From: an uncultured Christensenella sp.
GTDB taxonomy: Bacteria; Bacillota; Clostridia; Christensenellales; Borkfalkiaceae
Assembly: GCA_910585595.1 (NCBI GenBank)
Contig: CAJUET010000008.1
Span: 1-64,000 of the forward strand
DNA: 64,000 bases
Reading direction: 5' to 3'
Position 1 is the first letter of the stretch. Each line of letters starts with the position of its first letter. Of this stretch, positions 15,523 through 24,401 are shown piece by piece. A program made the position numbers and the translations under genes. Under the pieces are notes generated by a model that saw only the letters and a list, made by a program, of their open reading frames with translations, searched no databases and was not told the origin of the DNA.

Positions 15523-17301
15523 ATGGCATGGACAAAGGCATTGACGAAGAACAAGAAGGTTCTCGATTTCGTCAACAAAAGCGCGGAGCTCGCCGAGCCC
15601 GACGAGATTATTTGGATCGACGGCAGCAAGAAGCAGATCGCAGCCCTCAGGGAAGAGGCGTGCAAAACGGGCGAGATGATCAAACTCAATCAGGAGAAAT
15701 TGCCCGAGTGCTACTATCACCGCACCGCAGAAAACGACGTGGCGCGCGTCGAGGCCCGTACCTTTATCTGCTGTAAGAATAAAGAGGATGCAGGTCCCAT
15801 CAACTATTGGATGGATCCGCAGGAGGCGTATAAACTCTGCGGGGAAATCGCGCGCGGTAAAATGAAGGGGCGCAAAATGTACGTTATCCCCTATTCGATG
15901 GGCGTCGTCGGTTCCCCCTTCTCCAAGATCGGTATCGAAGTGACCGACAGTATTTACGTCGTTCTGAACATGGCAATCATGACGCGCGTCGGCAAAAACG
16001 TCTATAAAGCGCTCGGCAAGGACGGCGATTTCGTAAAAGGCTTCCACTGCAAATGCGACGTCGATCCCGAAAAGAGATACATTATGCACTTCCCCGAAGA
16101 CGATACGATCATTTCGGTGAACTCCGCTTACGGCGGAAACGTGCTCCTCGGCAAAAAGTGTTTTGCGCTCAGAATTGCCTCCAACCTCGGAAGAAGAGAG
16201 GGCTGGATGGCGGAGCATATGCTTATTTTGGGCGTGACCTATCCCGACGGAAAGAAGAAATATCTTGCGGCGGCGTTCCCTTCCGCTTGCGGAAAGACCA
16301 ACCTTGCAATGCTCATTCCCCCCGAGCACTATCTCAAAAAGGGCTATAAGGTAGAATGCGTGGGTGACGATATTGCCTGGATCCGTGTGGGCGAGGACGG
16401 AAGACTGTGGGCGGTCAACCCCGAAAACGGCTTCTTCGGCGTAGCTCCCGGAACGAACGAAAAATCAAACCCCAACGCGCTTGCGGCAACGAAAAAGGGC
16501 ACGATCTTTACGAACGTCGCGATCAATCCCGCCGACAATACCGTATGGTGGGAGGGATTGACGAAGCCTGCACCCGAAAAACTGATCGACTGGCTCGGCA
16601 ACGATTGGACGAGCGAAAGCGGCGTGAAGGCGGCGCATCCCAATTCGCGCTTTACGGCGCCCGCCGAGAACTGCCCCTGCCTTTCTCCCGAATTCAATTC
16701 CAAGAAGGGCGTTCCGCTCGACGCGATCGTGTTCGGCGGAAGAAGAGCGACCACAACGCCGCTCGTATATCAGTCCCGCGATTGGGACCACGGCGTGTTC
16801 GTCGGTTCGATTATGAGCTCGGAAACGACGGCGGCGGCGACGGGCGCGGTCGGCGTTCTCCGTCACGATCCCATGGCAATGAAGCCCTTTGCGGGGTATC
16901 ATATGGCGGACTACTTCTCGCACTGGATCGACATGGGCAAAAAGACGAAAAATCCGCCTAAGATTTTCAACGTAAACTGGTTCCGTCAGGACGAGAACGG
17001 CGAATTCTTGTGGCCGGGCTTCGGCGACAATATGCGCGTTTTGGACTGGATATTAAAGCGCTGCGCGGGCGAAGTCGGCGCGGAAGAGACCGCGATCGGC
17101 TACGTTCCCTATGCAAAGGATATCGATCTCGAAGGGCTCGATATGAACGAAGAAGATTTGAAGAATATCCTCTATATCGATAAAAAGCGTTGGAGCGGCG
17201 AGGCGGACGAGATCGCGGGTTACTACGAGCAGTTCGGCGACAGACTGCCTGCGGAACTCAAAGAGAATCTCGAAACGTTGAAGAAAAACTGCGAAGAGTA
17301 A
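15523..17301 (+). CDS. pckG: phosphoenolpyruvate carboxykinase (GTP)
   Basis: A 592-residue GTP-dependent PEPCK, interconverting oxaloacetate + GTP and PEP + GDP + CO2. The P-loop is FPSACGKTNLAML (about 252-264). The metal and substrate loops are visible in VGDDIAWIR and in the guanine-pocket region NWFRQDENGEFLWPGFGDN. This GTP type is distinct from the ATP-type pckA common in Firmicutes. With ppdK further along the window it can run the PEP-pyruvate-oxaloacetate node, in a fermenter often in the direction of oxaloacetate and GTP. It is a single-gene unit with a strong promoter, CGGAGG site and terminator. The divergently placed DeoR-type gene downstream is not obviously its regulator. Confidence 0.97.
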   Translation: MAWTKALTKNKKVLDFVNKSAELAEPDEIIWIDGSKKQIAALREEACKTGEMIKLNQEKLPECYYHRTAENDVARVEARTFICCKNKEDAGPINYWMDPQEAYKLCGEIARGKMKGRKMYVIPYSMGVVGSPFSKIGIEVTDSIYVVLNMAIMTRVGKNVYKALGKDGDFVKGFHCKCDVDPEKRYIMHFPEDDTIISVNSAYGGNVLLGKKCFALRIASNLGRREGWMAEHMLILGVTYPDGKKKYLAAAFPSACGKTNLAMLIPPEHYLKKGYKVECVGDDIAWIRVGEDGRLWAVNPENGFFGVAPGTNEKSNPNALAATKKGTIFTNVAINPADNTVWWEGLTKPAPEKLIDWLGNDWTSESGVKAAHPNSRFTAPAENCPCLSPEFNSKKGVPLDAIVFGGRRATTTPLVYQSRDWDHGVFVGSIMSSETTAAATGAVGVLRHDPMAMKPFAGYHMADYFSHWIDMGKKTKNPPKIFNVNWFRQDENGEFLWPGFGDNMRVLDWILKRCAGEVGAEETAIGYVPYAKDIDLEGLDMNEEDLKNILYIDKKRWSGEADEIAGYYEQFGDRLPAELKENLETLKKNCEE

Positions 17302-17335
17302 CGGTTTTGAACGAAAGGAATCGTCTGAACAGAAT

Positions 17336-17363
17336 AAAAGCGCGGCTTCAAGTCGCGCTTTTT
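17336..17363. terminator. bidirectional terminator between pckG and the deoR-type gene
   Basis: AAAAGCGCG and CGCGCTTTTT around a nine-base loop, lying between convergent genes. Confidence 0.85.
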
Positions 17364-17413
17364 GATTTTCAACGGTTCGGTTTGTTTACGCCGCGAAAGG
17401 GCGTTCCGACGAT

Positions 17414-18172
17414 TTACATTACGACGATATTCTTTTCCACAAACAGTTTCTTTATGTCGTCCGGGAAGTTCGCGTCGGTGATCAAGACGTCGATGTCGTC
17501 CATGTGCGCAAAGGTATGCGGCATGATTTTGCCGATCTTGGAGCTGTCGAGCATCATATAGACTGCCTTTGCCCGCCGCTGCACTTCTTGCAGGAAATCG
17601 GCTTCGATCTGCGAACCGCAAGAAAAGCCGCTTTCGGGGGTAAACGCGGAGGCGGAAATCACGGCGAGTTCGAAATTCGTGTTCTCGAAACAAATTCTCG
17701 AAACGGCGGTCGCGGTAGACAAATTGTCCTTCAATACCTGTCCGCCGCACATGGTCACGTCGAAATTTTTCTTTTTTGCAAGTTCAACCGCCACGGCGAG
17801 CCCGTTCGTAAATACGTGCAAATTAAAATCGGGCAATTCCTTCGCAAGGTACATACTCGTCGTGCCCCCGTCCATAAACAAACAGGAATTTTCCTCGATA
17901 AGGCTTGCCGCCTTGCGGGAAATCTGGATTTTTTCATCCGTGTGGATCGCAGTCTTTTTGGCGTACGCTTCGCCGGAAACTTTCTGCACTTCCTTGACCG
18001 ACATGGCTCCGCCGCGGATACGGATAATGCGCTGCTGCTGCTCCAAGAGCACGAGGTCGCGCCGAAGCGTCATTTGCGACACGTCGGGGAAGTGTTCTTC
18101 GAGCTGTTCAAGCGACAGTTTGCCGCGTTTGTCTAAAAGATCGGCGATTTGATCGATACGTTCTCTTTTCAT
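17414..18172 (-). CDS. DeoR/GlpR-family transcriptional regulator
   Basis: A 252-residue repressor-type protein. The N-terminal DeoR helix-turn-helix is at about 1-56 (MKRERIDQIADLLDKRGKLS, VSQMTLRRDLVLLE). The C-terminal DeoRC sugar-phosphate-sensing domain carries the conserved FMDGGTTSMYLAKEL, HVFTNGLAVAVEL and MMLDSSKIGK segments. Family members are usually released from DNA by a phosphorylated sugar. No sugar operon is adjacent, so the target cannot be told; self-regulation or distant genes are possible. The start is ATG at 18172, with AAGGAG nine bases upstream; the open frame continues upstream across the promoter but without a usable start. Confidence 0.93.
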   Translation of the reverse strand: MKRERIDQIADLLDKRGKLSLEQLEEHFPDVSQMTLRRDLVLLEQQQRIIRIRGGAMSVKEVQKVSGEAYAKKTAIHTDEKIQISRKAASLIEENSCLFMDGGTTSMYLAKELPDFNLHVFTNGLAVAVELAKKKNFDVTMCGGQVLKDNLSTATAVSRICFENTNFELAVISASAFTPESGFSCGSQIEADFLQEVQRRAKAVYMMLDSSKIGKIMPHTFAHMDDIDVLITDANFPDDIKKLFVEKNIVVM

Positions 18173-18252
18173 ACATAACTCTCCTTTTTCGCAAACGCAT
18201 TTTCCGGTGCGCGCGTAAATTGTTTTGATAAGCAACGGTTCGACTATGTTAA

Positions 18253-18281
18253 ATTGTAACATATTTTTTGTGAAAAAGCAA
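18253..18281 (-). promoter_or_regulatory. sigma-A promoter of the deoR-type gene
   Basis: Minus-strand TTGCTT (18276-18281), 17-base spacer, TACAAT (18253-18258). The spacer is A/T-rich. Confidence 0.75.
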
Positions 18282-18442
18282 ATAAATATTCAATAAACTT
18301 TGTGTTCCGATAAAGTGTTTTCTATTTTAAGTATTGTATATTGCAAAAAACGAACGTTTTTATAAGCCGGAAGCCCTTTTGTTTTTAAGCGGTTTTTTGT
18401 CGCGTCGCCATTTAAGTGTCAACGCAGGACTGTGAAATTTGC

Positions 18443-18471
18443 TTGCGTTTTGCGCCGAATCGTGTTACAAT
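18443..18471 (+). promoter_or_regulatory. candidate promoter of the 18482 gene
   Basis: TTGCGT (18443-18448), 17-base spacer, TACAAT (18466-18471). The start codon at 18482 follows the -10 box by ten bases, so the leader would be only a few bases. Confidence 0.6.
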
Positions 18472-18481
18472 ATCCCCGATT

Positions 18482-19129
18482 ATGGAAAAGCAATATCTTA
18501 CTTCTCTCGACGAATATTTTTGCGCGCAGTATTCCGACTACGTCAAACTCAGCGCGCTCGCTTCTTACTCGATGCCCGACGTGCTTTCGGTCGGCGCAGA
18601 CGGGAATATCGAACGAAAAAGTTCTGAAATCATGCGGCTTTGCCATCAGAAAAACAGGGAAGAGGTGCTTGCCGAATTTAAGGAAAAGCTCGTCGATACC
18701 GAGTTTACGTTCAGCTTTGCGTACCGCCCCTTCCGCGACCGTATGCGCGATCCTTTCCGCAAGTATACGTTCGCCAAAGTTCTGCCGGACGCGCTTGCAC
18801 ATGCGGGCGAAACTGCGGAGAGCGCAGGCGAAAAACTGGATATTTTGCCTAAAATTTGGAAAAAAATCGTAAAGGGGAAGCTCTATCCCGAAAAGAATAC
18901 TGTGCTCGCGCTTGCGCTTGTCACCGCAATGAAGCAGGCGGACGTGAACAATCTCTTCAATGTAATGGGTTATTCCTTTGAAAAAGAGCGCGTGCGCGAC
19001 GTGGTGTGCGAATATCTTTTGACGAACGGGGTGTTTAACGAAGAAATGCGCGACGCGTGCCTTGCCGAGTATAAAATCACCAACCTTCCCATTAAAAGAA
19101 AGGAGAGCGGAAGCGGCGCACAGGCATAA
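18482..19129 (+). CDS. unknown soluble protein, C-terminal helical domain
   Basis: A 215-residue protein with no signal or membrane segment. The N-terminal half has no motif I recognise. The C-terminal third (LYPEKNTVLALALVTAMKQ, NNLFNVMGYSFEKERVRDVV, then EYLLTNGVF) resembles the helical tail seen behind macro-domain or helix-turn-helix proteins in Clostridia, where a PSKKTAIALAIAL / AGYTLS / EYFIENGIY pattern occurs; this likeness is from memory and weak. The ATG has no ribosome binding site and lies ten bases from a -10 box. It ends 17 bases before cysS and may be co-transcribed with it. Confidence 0.75.
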   Translation: MEKQYLTSLDEYFCAQYSDYVKLSALASYSMPDVLSVGADGNIERKSSEIMRLCHQKNREEVLAEFKEKLVDTEFTFSFAYRPFRDRMRDPFRKYTFAKVLPDALAHAGETAESAGEKLDILPKIWKKIVKGKLYPEKNTVLALALVTAMKQADVNNLFNVMGYSFEKERVRDVVCEYLLTNGVFNEEMRDACLAEYKITNLPIKRKESGSGAQA

Positions 19130-19146
19130 AATAAGAAGGGGCTTTT

Positions 19147-20532
19147 ATGAGAATTTATAATTCGCTTACGAGAAGAAAGGAAGAGTTTACGCCGCTCGAA
19201 GCGGGCAAGGTAAAAATGTATGCCTGCGGGATAACCGTTTCGGGCGAGGCGCATATCGGGCACGCCTATCAGGCGATCGTGTACGATCTCTTCCGCAAGT
19301 TTTTGCAGAAGCAGGGCTACGAGGTGACTTACGCCCGCAATTATACGGACGTCGACGATAAGATCATTGCGCGGGCAAAGGAAGCGAACGTTCCCGCCGA
19401 CGAGTACGCCGCAGAGATGATCGGGAATATCAACGCGGTCATGCGCCGCGCCGAAATCGACGAGCCGGACCTGTGGCTCAAAGCGACGGACAATATCAAA
19501 AACATCGTCTCTTTCATCGAAGAGCTCGTCGAAAAGGGGCACGCCTATCCCGCGGGAAACGGCGACGTGTACTTCGACGTGGACAGTTACCCCGCCTACG
19601 GACAGCTTTCGGGCAGAAGCGCGGACGAGAGTTTGGACGGCGTGCGCGTGGAGAACGATACGGCGAAAAAGAACGCCTACGACTTTGCGCTTTGGAAGGC
19701 GGCGAAGGAGGGTGAGATCTGTTGGGAGTCCCCGTGGGGAAAGGGCAGACCGGGCTGGCATATCGAGTGTTCCGCTATGAACCGCGCGGCGTTCGGCGAT
19801 CAGATCGACATTCACGGCGGCGGAAGAGATTTGATTTTCCCGCACCACGAAAACGAGATCGCGCAGAGCGAGAGCCTTACGGGCAAGCGGTTTGCGCAGT
19901 ATTGGACGCATAACGGACTTATCAAAGTCAACGGTCAGAAGATGAGCAAGTCCTTAGGTAACTCTCTTTTGCTGAGCGATTTGATGGATTCCTACTCCCC
20001 CGACGCGTTGAAGTTCGCGCTGCTTTCCAACAATTACAGGGGGGATCTGAATATTACGGATTCGCTCTTCCCCGAGGCGGAGGCCCATGTGTCAAAATTT
20101 TACGCGCTTATTTCCGAGGCGGAAAAGACCTTCCCGAACGAGACGGGAAAGGAAGCGGAAATCGATAAAAAGTTTGACAGGGACATGAGCGACGACTTTA
20201 ATACGGCGCTTGCGCTCTCCGATCTCTTCGGATATTTCAAAGAAGTTTCAAGGCTGCTTGCCGAAAAAAATCCGCGCGCAAGGCGTATCACCAATCAGAT
20301 CAGAGAGACCTATTCGCTGTTGGGGCTTTTCAAAAGGGACGCGGAAGAGTACCTGAAAAAGTACGCGCCGCGCGACGAACTCCCCGCGGAGGTGATTGCG
20401 ATCGCCGAGGAACGCAAACAGGCCCGTGCCCAAAAGAATTGGGCGAAGAGCGACGATCTCCGCGACAAAATCAAGGAACTCGGCTATGCCGTGAAAGATA
20501 CCAAAGAAGGGTATGAGATTTCGAAGTTATAA
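19147..20532 (+). CDS. cysS: cysteinyl-tRNA synthetase
   Basis: A 461-residue class I synthetase that charges tRNA-Cys. The zinc and HIGH regions are adjacent at the N-terminus (YACGITVSGEAHIGHAYQ, about 21-38). Further zinc ligands lie in WHIECSAM and in FPHHENEIAQSE. The KMSKS loop is GQKMSKSLGN. The helical anticodon-binding region fills the C-terminus (IAEERKQARAQKNWAKSDDLRDKIKELG). The length is normal. It is followed after 11 bases by alaS, so both synthetases are probably one transcript. Confidence 0.98.
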   Translation: MRIYNSLTRRKEEFTPLEAGKVKMYACGITVSGEAHIGHAYQAIVYDLFRKFLQKQGYEVTYARNYTDVDDKIIARAKEANVPADEYAAEMIGNINAVMRRAEIDEPDLWLKATDNIKNIVSFIEELVEKGHAYPAGNGDVYFDVDSYPAYGQLSGRSADESLDGVRVENDTAKKNAYDFALWKAAKEGEICWESPWGKGRPGWHIECSAMNRAAFGDQIDIHGGGRDLIFPHHENEIAQSESLTGKRFAQYWTHNGLIKVNGQKMSKSLGNSLLLSDLMDSYSPDALKFALLSNNYRGDLNITDSLFPEAEAHVSKFYALISEAEKTFPNETGKEAEIDKKFDRDMSDDFNTALALSDLFGYFKEVSRLLAEKNPRARRITNQIRETYSLLGLFKRDAEEYLKKYAPRDELPAEVIAIAEERKQARAQKNWAKSDDLRDKIKELGYAVKDTKEGYEISKL

Positions 20533-20543
20533 AGGAAAAGAGT

Positions 20544-22328
20544 ATGAAAATCACGTCAAAAGAATTACGCAGGAAGTGGATCGAATTTTATGAGAGCAAA
20601 GGACATACGAATATCGGCGCGGTCTCGTTGATCGGCGACGGTACGACGGGCGTCATGTTCAACGTAGCGGGAATGCAGCCCCTCATGCCCTATCTCTTAG
20701 GCAAGGCACATCCGAAAGGGAAACGTTTATGCAACGTACAGGGGTGTGTGCGGCTTATCGATATTGAATCGGTGGGCGACGCTTCGCACTTTACCTTTTT
20801 CGAAATGATGGGGAACTGGTCGCTCGGCGACTATTTCAAAAAAGAAAAAACCGCTTGGTCGTTTGAATTTTTAACGGAGGTGCTCGGTTTCGACAGGGAC
20901 AAGCTCCGCGTGACCGTATTCGAGGGCGACGGCGCCGCGCCCCGCGACGAGGAAACGGCGGCGCTTTTAAAAGACCTCGGCATTGCGCCGGAACATATCA
21001 GCTATCTTCCCAAAGAGGATAATTGGTGGGAGCTTGAAGGCACCGTCGGCACCCCCTGCGGACCGGATAACGAATGGTTCTATCCGCTCGGCGACGATTA
21101 TGTCGAAATCGGTAACGATGTGTATATGCAGTACAAAAAGACGGCGACGGGTTACGAACCGCTCGATAACAAAAACGTGGATACGGGCTTCGGATTCGAC
21201 AGAATGCTGCTCTTTCTGAACGGACTTTCGGACGGGTACGAAACCGACCTCTTCGCCTCTGCAATCCGCAAGCTTGAAGACCTTTCGGCAAAGCGTTACG
21301 GGGCGGACAAAGAGGATACGCGCGCCATGCGTATCGTTGCAGACCATACCCGTACCTCGGTCATGCTCATCGGCGACGCGAACGGAATCCTTCCCTCCAA
21401 CGTAGGCGCGGGCTATATCCTCCGCCGCCTTATCCGCCGCGCGGTTCGCTATTGCAGAAAGCTCGGCGTGGACAGCGGCGCGCTTTTGAGTCTTGCGAAA
21501 ATATTTATCGAGGAAGTCTATCCCGAGGCGTATCCCCTTCTTCTCGAAAGAGAGGCGTATATCCTCGACGAACTCAAAAAGGAGACGGATCGGTTCGAGG
21601 CGACGCTTGAAAAGGGCATGAAGGAATTCGAAAAATGCGTGCAGGGGATCGCGCGTAAAAACGAGTTTATGAAAAAGAGCGATCCCGACTATCGGGATGA
21701 AACGGTCATCGGCGGCAAGCAGGCGTTCCACCTTTACGATACCTACGGCTTCCCCGCGGAACTTACCGAGGAACTTGCGGCGGAGCGCGGACTGAGCGTG
21801 GACAAAGAGGGGTTCGGGCTGTGTTTTAAGGAACATCAGGAAAAGAGCCGTGCGCTCGAAAAGGGACAGGCGAAGGGCGGGCTTGAAAGCCGTTCGGATC
21901 AGGCGGTCAGATATCATACCGCGACCCACCTTTTGAACGCCGCCTTGAAAAAAGTGCTCTCGCCCGACTGCAACCAAAAGGGGAGCAATATCAACGACGA
22001 AAGAATGCGCTTCGATTTTAATTTCGACAGACCCATGACCGAGGACGAGATCAGTCAAGTCGAAAATCTCGTCAACGAAAAGATCAAAGAGGATATTCCC
22101 GTCGTCTATCGGGAAATGAGCTTGGAAGAGGCGCGTAAAGAGAATTTCGTGGGCGTTTTCGACAGTAAGTACGGCGAAACGGTAAAGACCTATTCGATCG
22201 GGGAATTTTCAAAAGAGATGTGCGGGGGGCCTCACGCAAAGAGTACGGGCGAACTCGGGCGTTTCAGAATCGTCAAAGAGCAGTCCTCTTCGGCGGGCGT
22301 GAGAAGGATCAAAGCGGTATTGGAGTAA
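20544..22328 (+). CDS. alaS: alanyl-tRNA synthetase, short form lacking the C-Ala domain
   Basis: A 594-residue class II synthetase; ordinary bacterial AlaRS has about 870. The catalytic core (FFEMMGNWSLGDYF; NVDTGFGFDRML), the helical tRNA-recognition domain (VADHTRTSVMLIGDANGILPSNVGAGYILRRLIRRAVRY split over 345-400) and the editing domain are present. The editing zinc residues are HTATH (458-462) and CGGPH (560-564). The protein ends 30 residues after the CGGPH motif, so the C-Ala dimerisation domain is absent. The stop is clean and followed by a terminator at once, so this is an architecture, not an obvious truncation by mutation. Confidence 0.95.
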   Translation: MKITSKELRRKWIEFYESKGHTNIGAVSLIGDGTTGVMFNVAGMQPLMPYLLGKAHPKGKRLCNVQGCVRLIDIESVGDASHFTFFEMMGNWSLGDYFKKEKTAWSFEFLTEVLGFDRDKLRVTVFEGDGAAPRDEETAALLKDLGIAPEHISYLPKEDNWWELEGTVGTPCGPDNEWFYPLGDDYVEIGNDVYMQYKKTATGYEPLDNKNVDTGFGFDRMLLFLNGLSDGYETDLFASAIRKLEDLSAKRYGADKEDTRAMRIVADHTRTSVMLIGDANGILPSNVGAGYILRRLIRRAVRYCRKLGVDSGALLSLAKIFIEEVYPEAYPLLLEREAYILDELKKETDRFEATLEKGMKEFEKCVQGIARKNEFMKKSDPDYRDETVIGGKQAFHLYDTYGFPAELTEELAAERGLSVDKEGFGLCFKEHQEKSRALEKGQAKGGLESRSDQAVRYHTATHLLNAALKKVLSPDCNQKGSNINDERMRFDFNFDRPMTEDEISQVENLVNEKIKEDIPVVYREMSLEEARKENFVGVFDSKYGETVKTYSIGEFSKEMCGGPHAKSTGELGRFRIVKEQSSSAGVRRIKAVLE

Positions 22329-22329
22329 G

Positions 22330-22359
22330 AAAAAGGAGCTTCTTGCGAAGCTCCTTTTT
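22330..22359 (+). terminator. terminator of cysS-alaS
   Basis: AAAAAGGAGCTTC and GAAGCTCCTTTTT around TTGC. Confidence 0.93.
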
Positions 22360-22362
22360 CAG

Positions 22363-22589
22363 TCTACGATATTATTGCCGCGGAACGGCGAACTGACCCG
22401 TAAACCATTTATAAAGGTATAAGCGAAAATTTCCATACGGTGCAGGTACGCCGTAAAACAATGAAATCAATTTGCGATACTTTATATTTAACGTTAAAAT
22501 AAGATTCGCGAAAAGCGGAAGCCGAATTAAGGCTTTCTAAATTTTTATAAAATTCCTGAAAAAATCTTAAAATGGCAACTCAAAACCGC
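22363..22589. other. intergenic stretch without a visible gene
   Basis: About 230 bases between the alaS terminator and the rplM promoter. It is AT-rich toward the right end. I see no open frame with a ribosome binding site, no tRNA, and no strong inverted repeat. Confidence 0.6.
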
Positions 22590-22618
22590 TTGACGGAAAT
22601 TTGATATAAGCCTATAAT
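22590..22618 (+). promoter_or_regulatory. sigma-A promoter of rplM-rpsI
   Basis: TTGACG (22590-22595), 17-base spacer, perfect TATAAT (22613-22618). Confidence 0.9.
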
Positions 22619-22624
22619 GAAAAA

Positions 22625-22691
22625 GCGTGATACGGAAAAGCCCCTTTCCCACTGGGCTTACCCTCATGCGAAACAAGTAAGGAGTAAGACT
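22625..22691 (+). promoter_or_regulatory. rplM leader, possible L13-type autoregulatory RNA
   Basis: The transcript leader of about 67 bases forms a hairpin with arms AAGCCC and GGGCTT (22638-22659), followed by the rplM ribosome binding site. rplM of Firmicutes often has a structured leader (L13 leader) through which the ribosomal protein limits its own synthesis. Assignment to that family is inference from position. Confidence 0.4.
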
Positions 22692-23123
22692 ATGAAAACC
22701 TACATGGCTCACGCCGAGACGGTAGAAAGAAAATGGTACGTCGTAGACGCGACGGGGATCCCGCTCGGAAGACTCGCTTCCAAGGTGGCTTCCGTTTTGA
22801 GAGGGAAGAACAAACCCACCTTTACGCCCAACGTAGATACGGGGGATTTCGTGATCGTTATCAACAGCGATAAGGCGATCCTCACGGGCAAAAAATACGA
22901 AGACAAGTATTACCGTTATCACACCGGTTACATCGGCGGTCTCAAAGAAATATCCTACGGCAAGCTGATGGCGGAACGGAGTGATCTTGCGGTTTACGAA
23001 GCCGTCAAGGGAATGCTTCCCAAAAACTCTCTCGGCAGAAAGATGATTAAAAAGCTGCGCGTCTTTAAGGGTGCGGAGCACAATCATGCGGCGCAGAAGC
23101 CCGAAGAGCTTAAATTATTTTAA
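22692..23123 (+). CDS. rplM: 50S ribosomal protein L13
   Basis: A 143-residue L13. Landmarks are WYVVDATGIPLGRLAS near the N-terminus, ITGKK-type ILTGKKYEDKYY in the middle, and the C-terminal GMLPKNSLGRKMIKKLRVFKG with HNHAAQKPE. The start is ATG at 22692 with AAGGAGT ahead of it. An in-frame ATG at 22617 overlaps the promoter -10 box and is not used. It is followed by rpsI after 12 bases, the usual pair. Confidence 0.98.
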   Translation: MKTYMAHAETVERKWYVVDATGIPLGRLASKVASVLRGKNKPTFTPNVDTGDFVIVINSDKAILTGKKYEDKYYRYHTGYIGGLKEISYGKLMAERSDLAVYEAVKGMLPKNSLGRKMIKKLRVFKGAEHNHAAQKPEELKLF

Positions 23124-23135
23124 GGAGTAAAGACC

Positions 23136-23549
23136 ATGGCGAAAACGAATCTGAAAAAGAAAATACAGTTTTGGGGCACGGGCAGACGGAAAAAGGCGAT
23201 CGCCCGCGTGCGTCTCGTTCCCGCAGGCAGCGGCGCGATCATCATCAACGACCGCGCGCTCGAAGAGTATTTCCCGATGGGAACTCTGCAATATATCGTA
23301 AAACAGCCCTTGAACGAGGTCGGAGCGGAAGGCAAGTACGACGTGCTCGTAAACGTTGCCGGCGGCGGATATACGGGACAGGCGGGCGCGATTAAACTCG
23401 GCATTGCCCGTGCGCTTCTCGAAGCGGAGCCCGATTCCCGTCCCGCGCTCAAAAAAGCGGGCTTCTTGACGCGCGACCCCCGCGCAAAGGAACGCAAAAA
23501 ATACGGTCTCAAAAAGGCGCGTCGCGCTCCTCAGTTCTCCAAGAGATAA
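23136..23549 (+). CDS. rpsI: 30S ribosomal protein S9
   Basis: A 137-residue S9. It has WGTGRRKKAIARVRLVPG-like sequence near the N-terminus, the central VAGGGYTGQAGAIKLGIARAL, and the typical C-terminus ERKKYGLKKARRAPQFSKR, whose last Arg reaches the ribosomal P site. GGAG lies before the ATG. It is the last gene of the rplM-rpsI operon, closed by a terminator at 23565-23592. Confidence 0.98.
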   Translation: MAKTNLKKKIQFWGTGRRKKAIARVRLVPAGSGAIIINDRALEEYFPMGTLQYIVKQPLNEVGAEGKYDVLVNVAGGGYTGQAGAIKLGIARALLEAEPDSRPALKKAGFLTRDPRAKERKKYGLKKARRAPQFSKR

Positions 23550-23564
23550 GTTTATCGAAATCGG

Positions 23565-23592
23565 AAATCGGTTGCCTTTGCAACCGATTTTT
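23565..23592 (+). terminator. terminator of rplM-rpsI
   Basis: AAATCGGTTG and CAACCGATTT around a loop of CCTTTG and a neighbouring base, followed by T residues. It ends 15 bases before the next start codon and partly overlaps that gene's leader. Confidence 0.85.
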
Positions 23593-23607
23593 CATAAGGA
23601 GTTTTTT

Positions 23608-24237
23608 ATGCCGGAATGTGAAAATTGCGGAAAAGAGTTCGAAGGTAATTTTTGCCCCTCCTGTGGGACAAAAGCAGGGACTGCCGAAGAAAAAAAGTTT
23701 CTGAACGAAACAAGGATCGATTTGAATTACAATCTGCGTATGACCGATAATATGGCGGGCAAAAAAAGCCAAATATTGCTGATCGTTGCGGCGCTGTGTC
23801 TGTTGGTATGCGGCGGCGTGTTTCTCGCGCTCGAATTGACTTTGTTTAAAAACAGCGAGCCTGATTTTATTTTTCAGATTTTCCTATTGACGTTCGGCGC
23901 CGTTCTGCTTGTTTTTGCGCTCGCGTTCCGTCCGCTCGTGAAAATGCTGCTCAAAAAGAATATGCAGGGCAAGGAATCGATCAACTCGTATACTTTCACC
24001 GAAGCGGGGTACGAGGTCGTCACGAAATTAAACGACGGCACCGAGAGCAAGGCTTCGGGCGGATACGCCGCGTTTACAGAGGCAAGGGAGTACAGGGATA
24101 TGTGGCTATTATATCTCAACAAAGCGACGGTGTTTTCTGTGGATAAAGCGGGCATGACGGAGGGCACGGTCGAAGATCTTTCCGCACTGTTTATGCGCAA
24201 TATGGGCGCGCGCTACAAAGTTCGTTGCAGCAAATAA
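23608..24237 (+). CDS. zinc-ribbon membrane protein of unknown function
   Basis: A 209-residue protein that starts with a zinc ribbon (CENCGKEFEGNFCPSCG, four Cys in the first 20 residues). A short linker follows, then two membrane helices at about 53-76 and 87-108 and a C-terminal soluble domain of about 95 residues. That domain (NSYTFTEAGYEVVTKLNDG, YAAFTEAREYRDMWLLYLNK) looks like the YcxB-type domain found in many Firmicute membrane proteins. AAGGAG lies seven bases before the ATG at 23608. Family membership is by likeness; the function is unknown. It is a single gene between two terminators. Confidence 0.85.
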   Translation: MPECENCGKEFEGNFCPSCGTKAGTAEEKKFLNETRIDLNYNLRMTDNMAGKKSQILLIVAALCLLVCGGVFLALELTLFKNSEPDFIFQIFLLTFGAVLLVFALAFRPLVKMLLKKNMQGKESINSYTFTEAGYEVVTKLNDGTESKASGGYAAFTEAREYRDMWLLYLNKATVFSVDKAGMTEGTVEDLSALFMRNMGARYKVRCSK

Positions 24238-24251
24238 ATTTAAGAAAAGCG

Positions 24252-24282
24252 AAATTCCCGACCGTTGCGTCGGGAATTTTTT
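24252..24282 (+). terminator. terminator of the zinc-ribbon gene
   Basis: AAATTCCCGA and TCGGGAATTTTTT with an eight-base loop. Confidence 0.9.
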
Positions 24283-24333
24283 ATGCGATTTGCAAAACTT
24301 TTATATAATTTCAAAAAATTTTCTTTAAAGGGC

Positions 24334-24362
24334 TTGTATTTTTTCACCAAATATTGTAAAAT
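24334..24362 (+). promoter_or_regulatory. promoter of ppdK
   Basis: TTGTAT (24334-24339), 17-base spacer, TAAAAT (24357-24362); leader about 33 bases. Confidence 0.6.
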
Positions 24363-24401
24363 GATTTTTGGCAAAGAAAGTTAATTTCAGGAGGATAATT
24401 C

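Noticed and set aside
15382..16329. 315-codon minus-strand frame over the pckG promoter and start
   Set aside because: Overlaps a certain gene, its promoter and a terminator; composition is that of a shadow frame.
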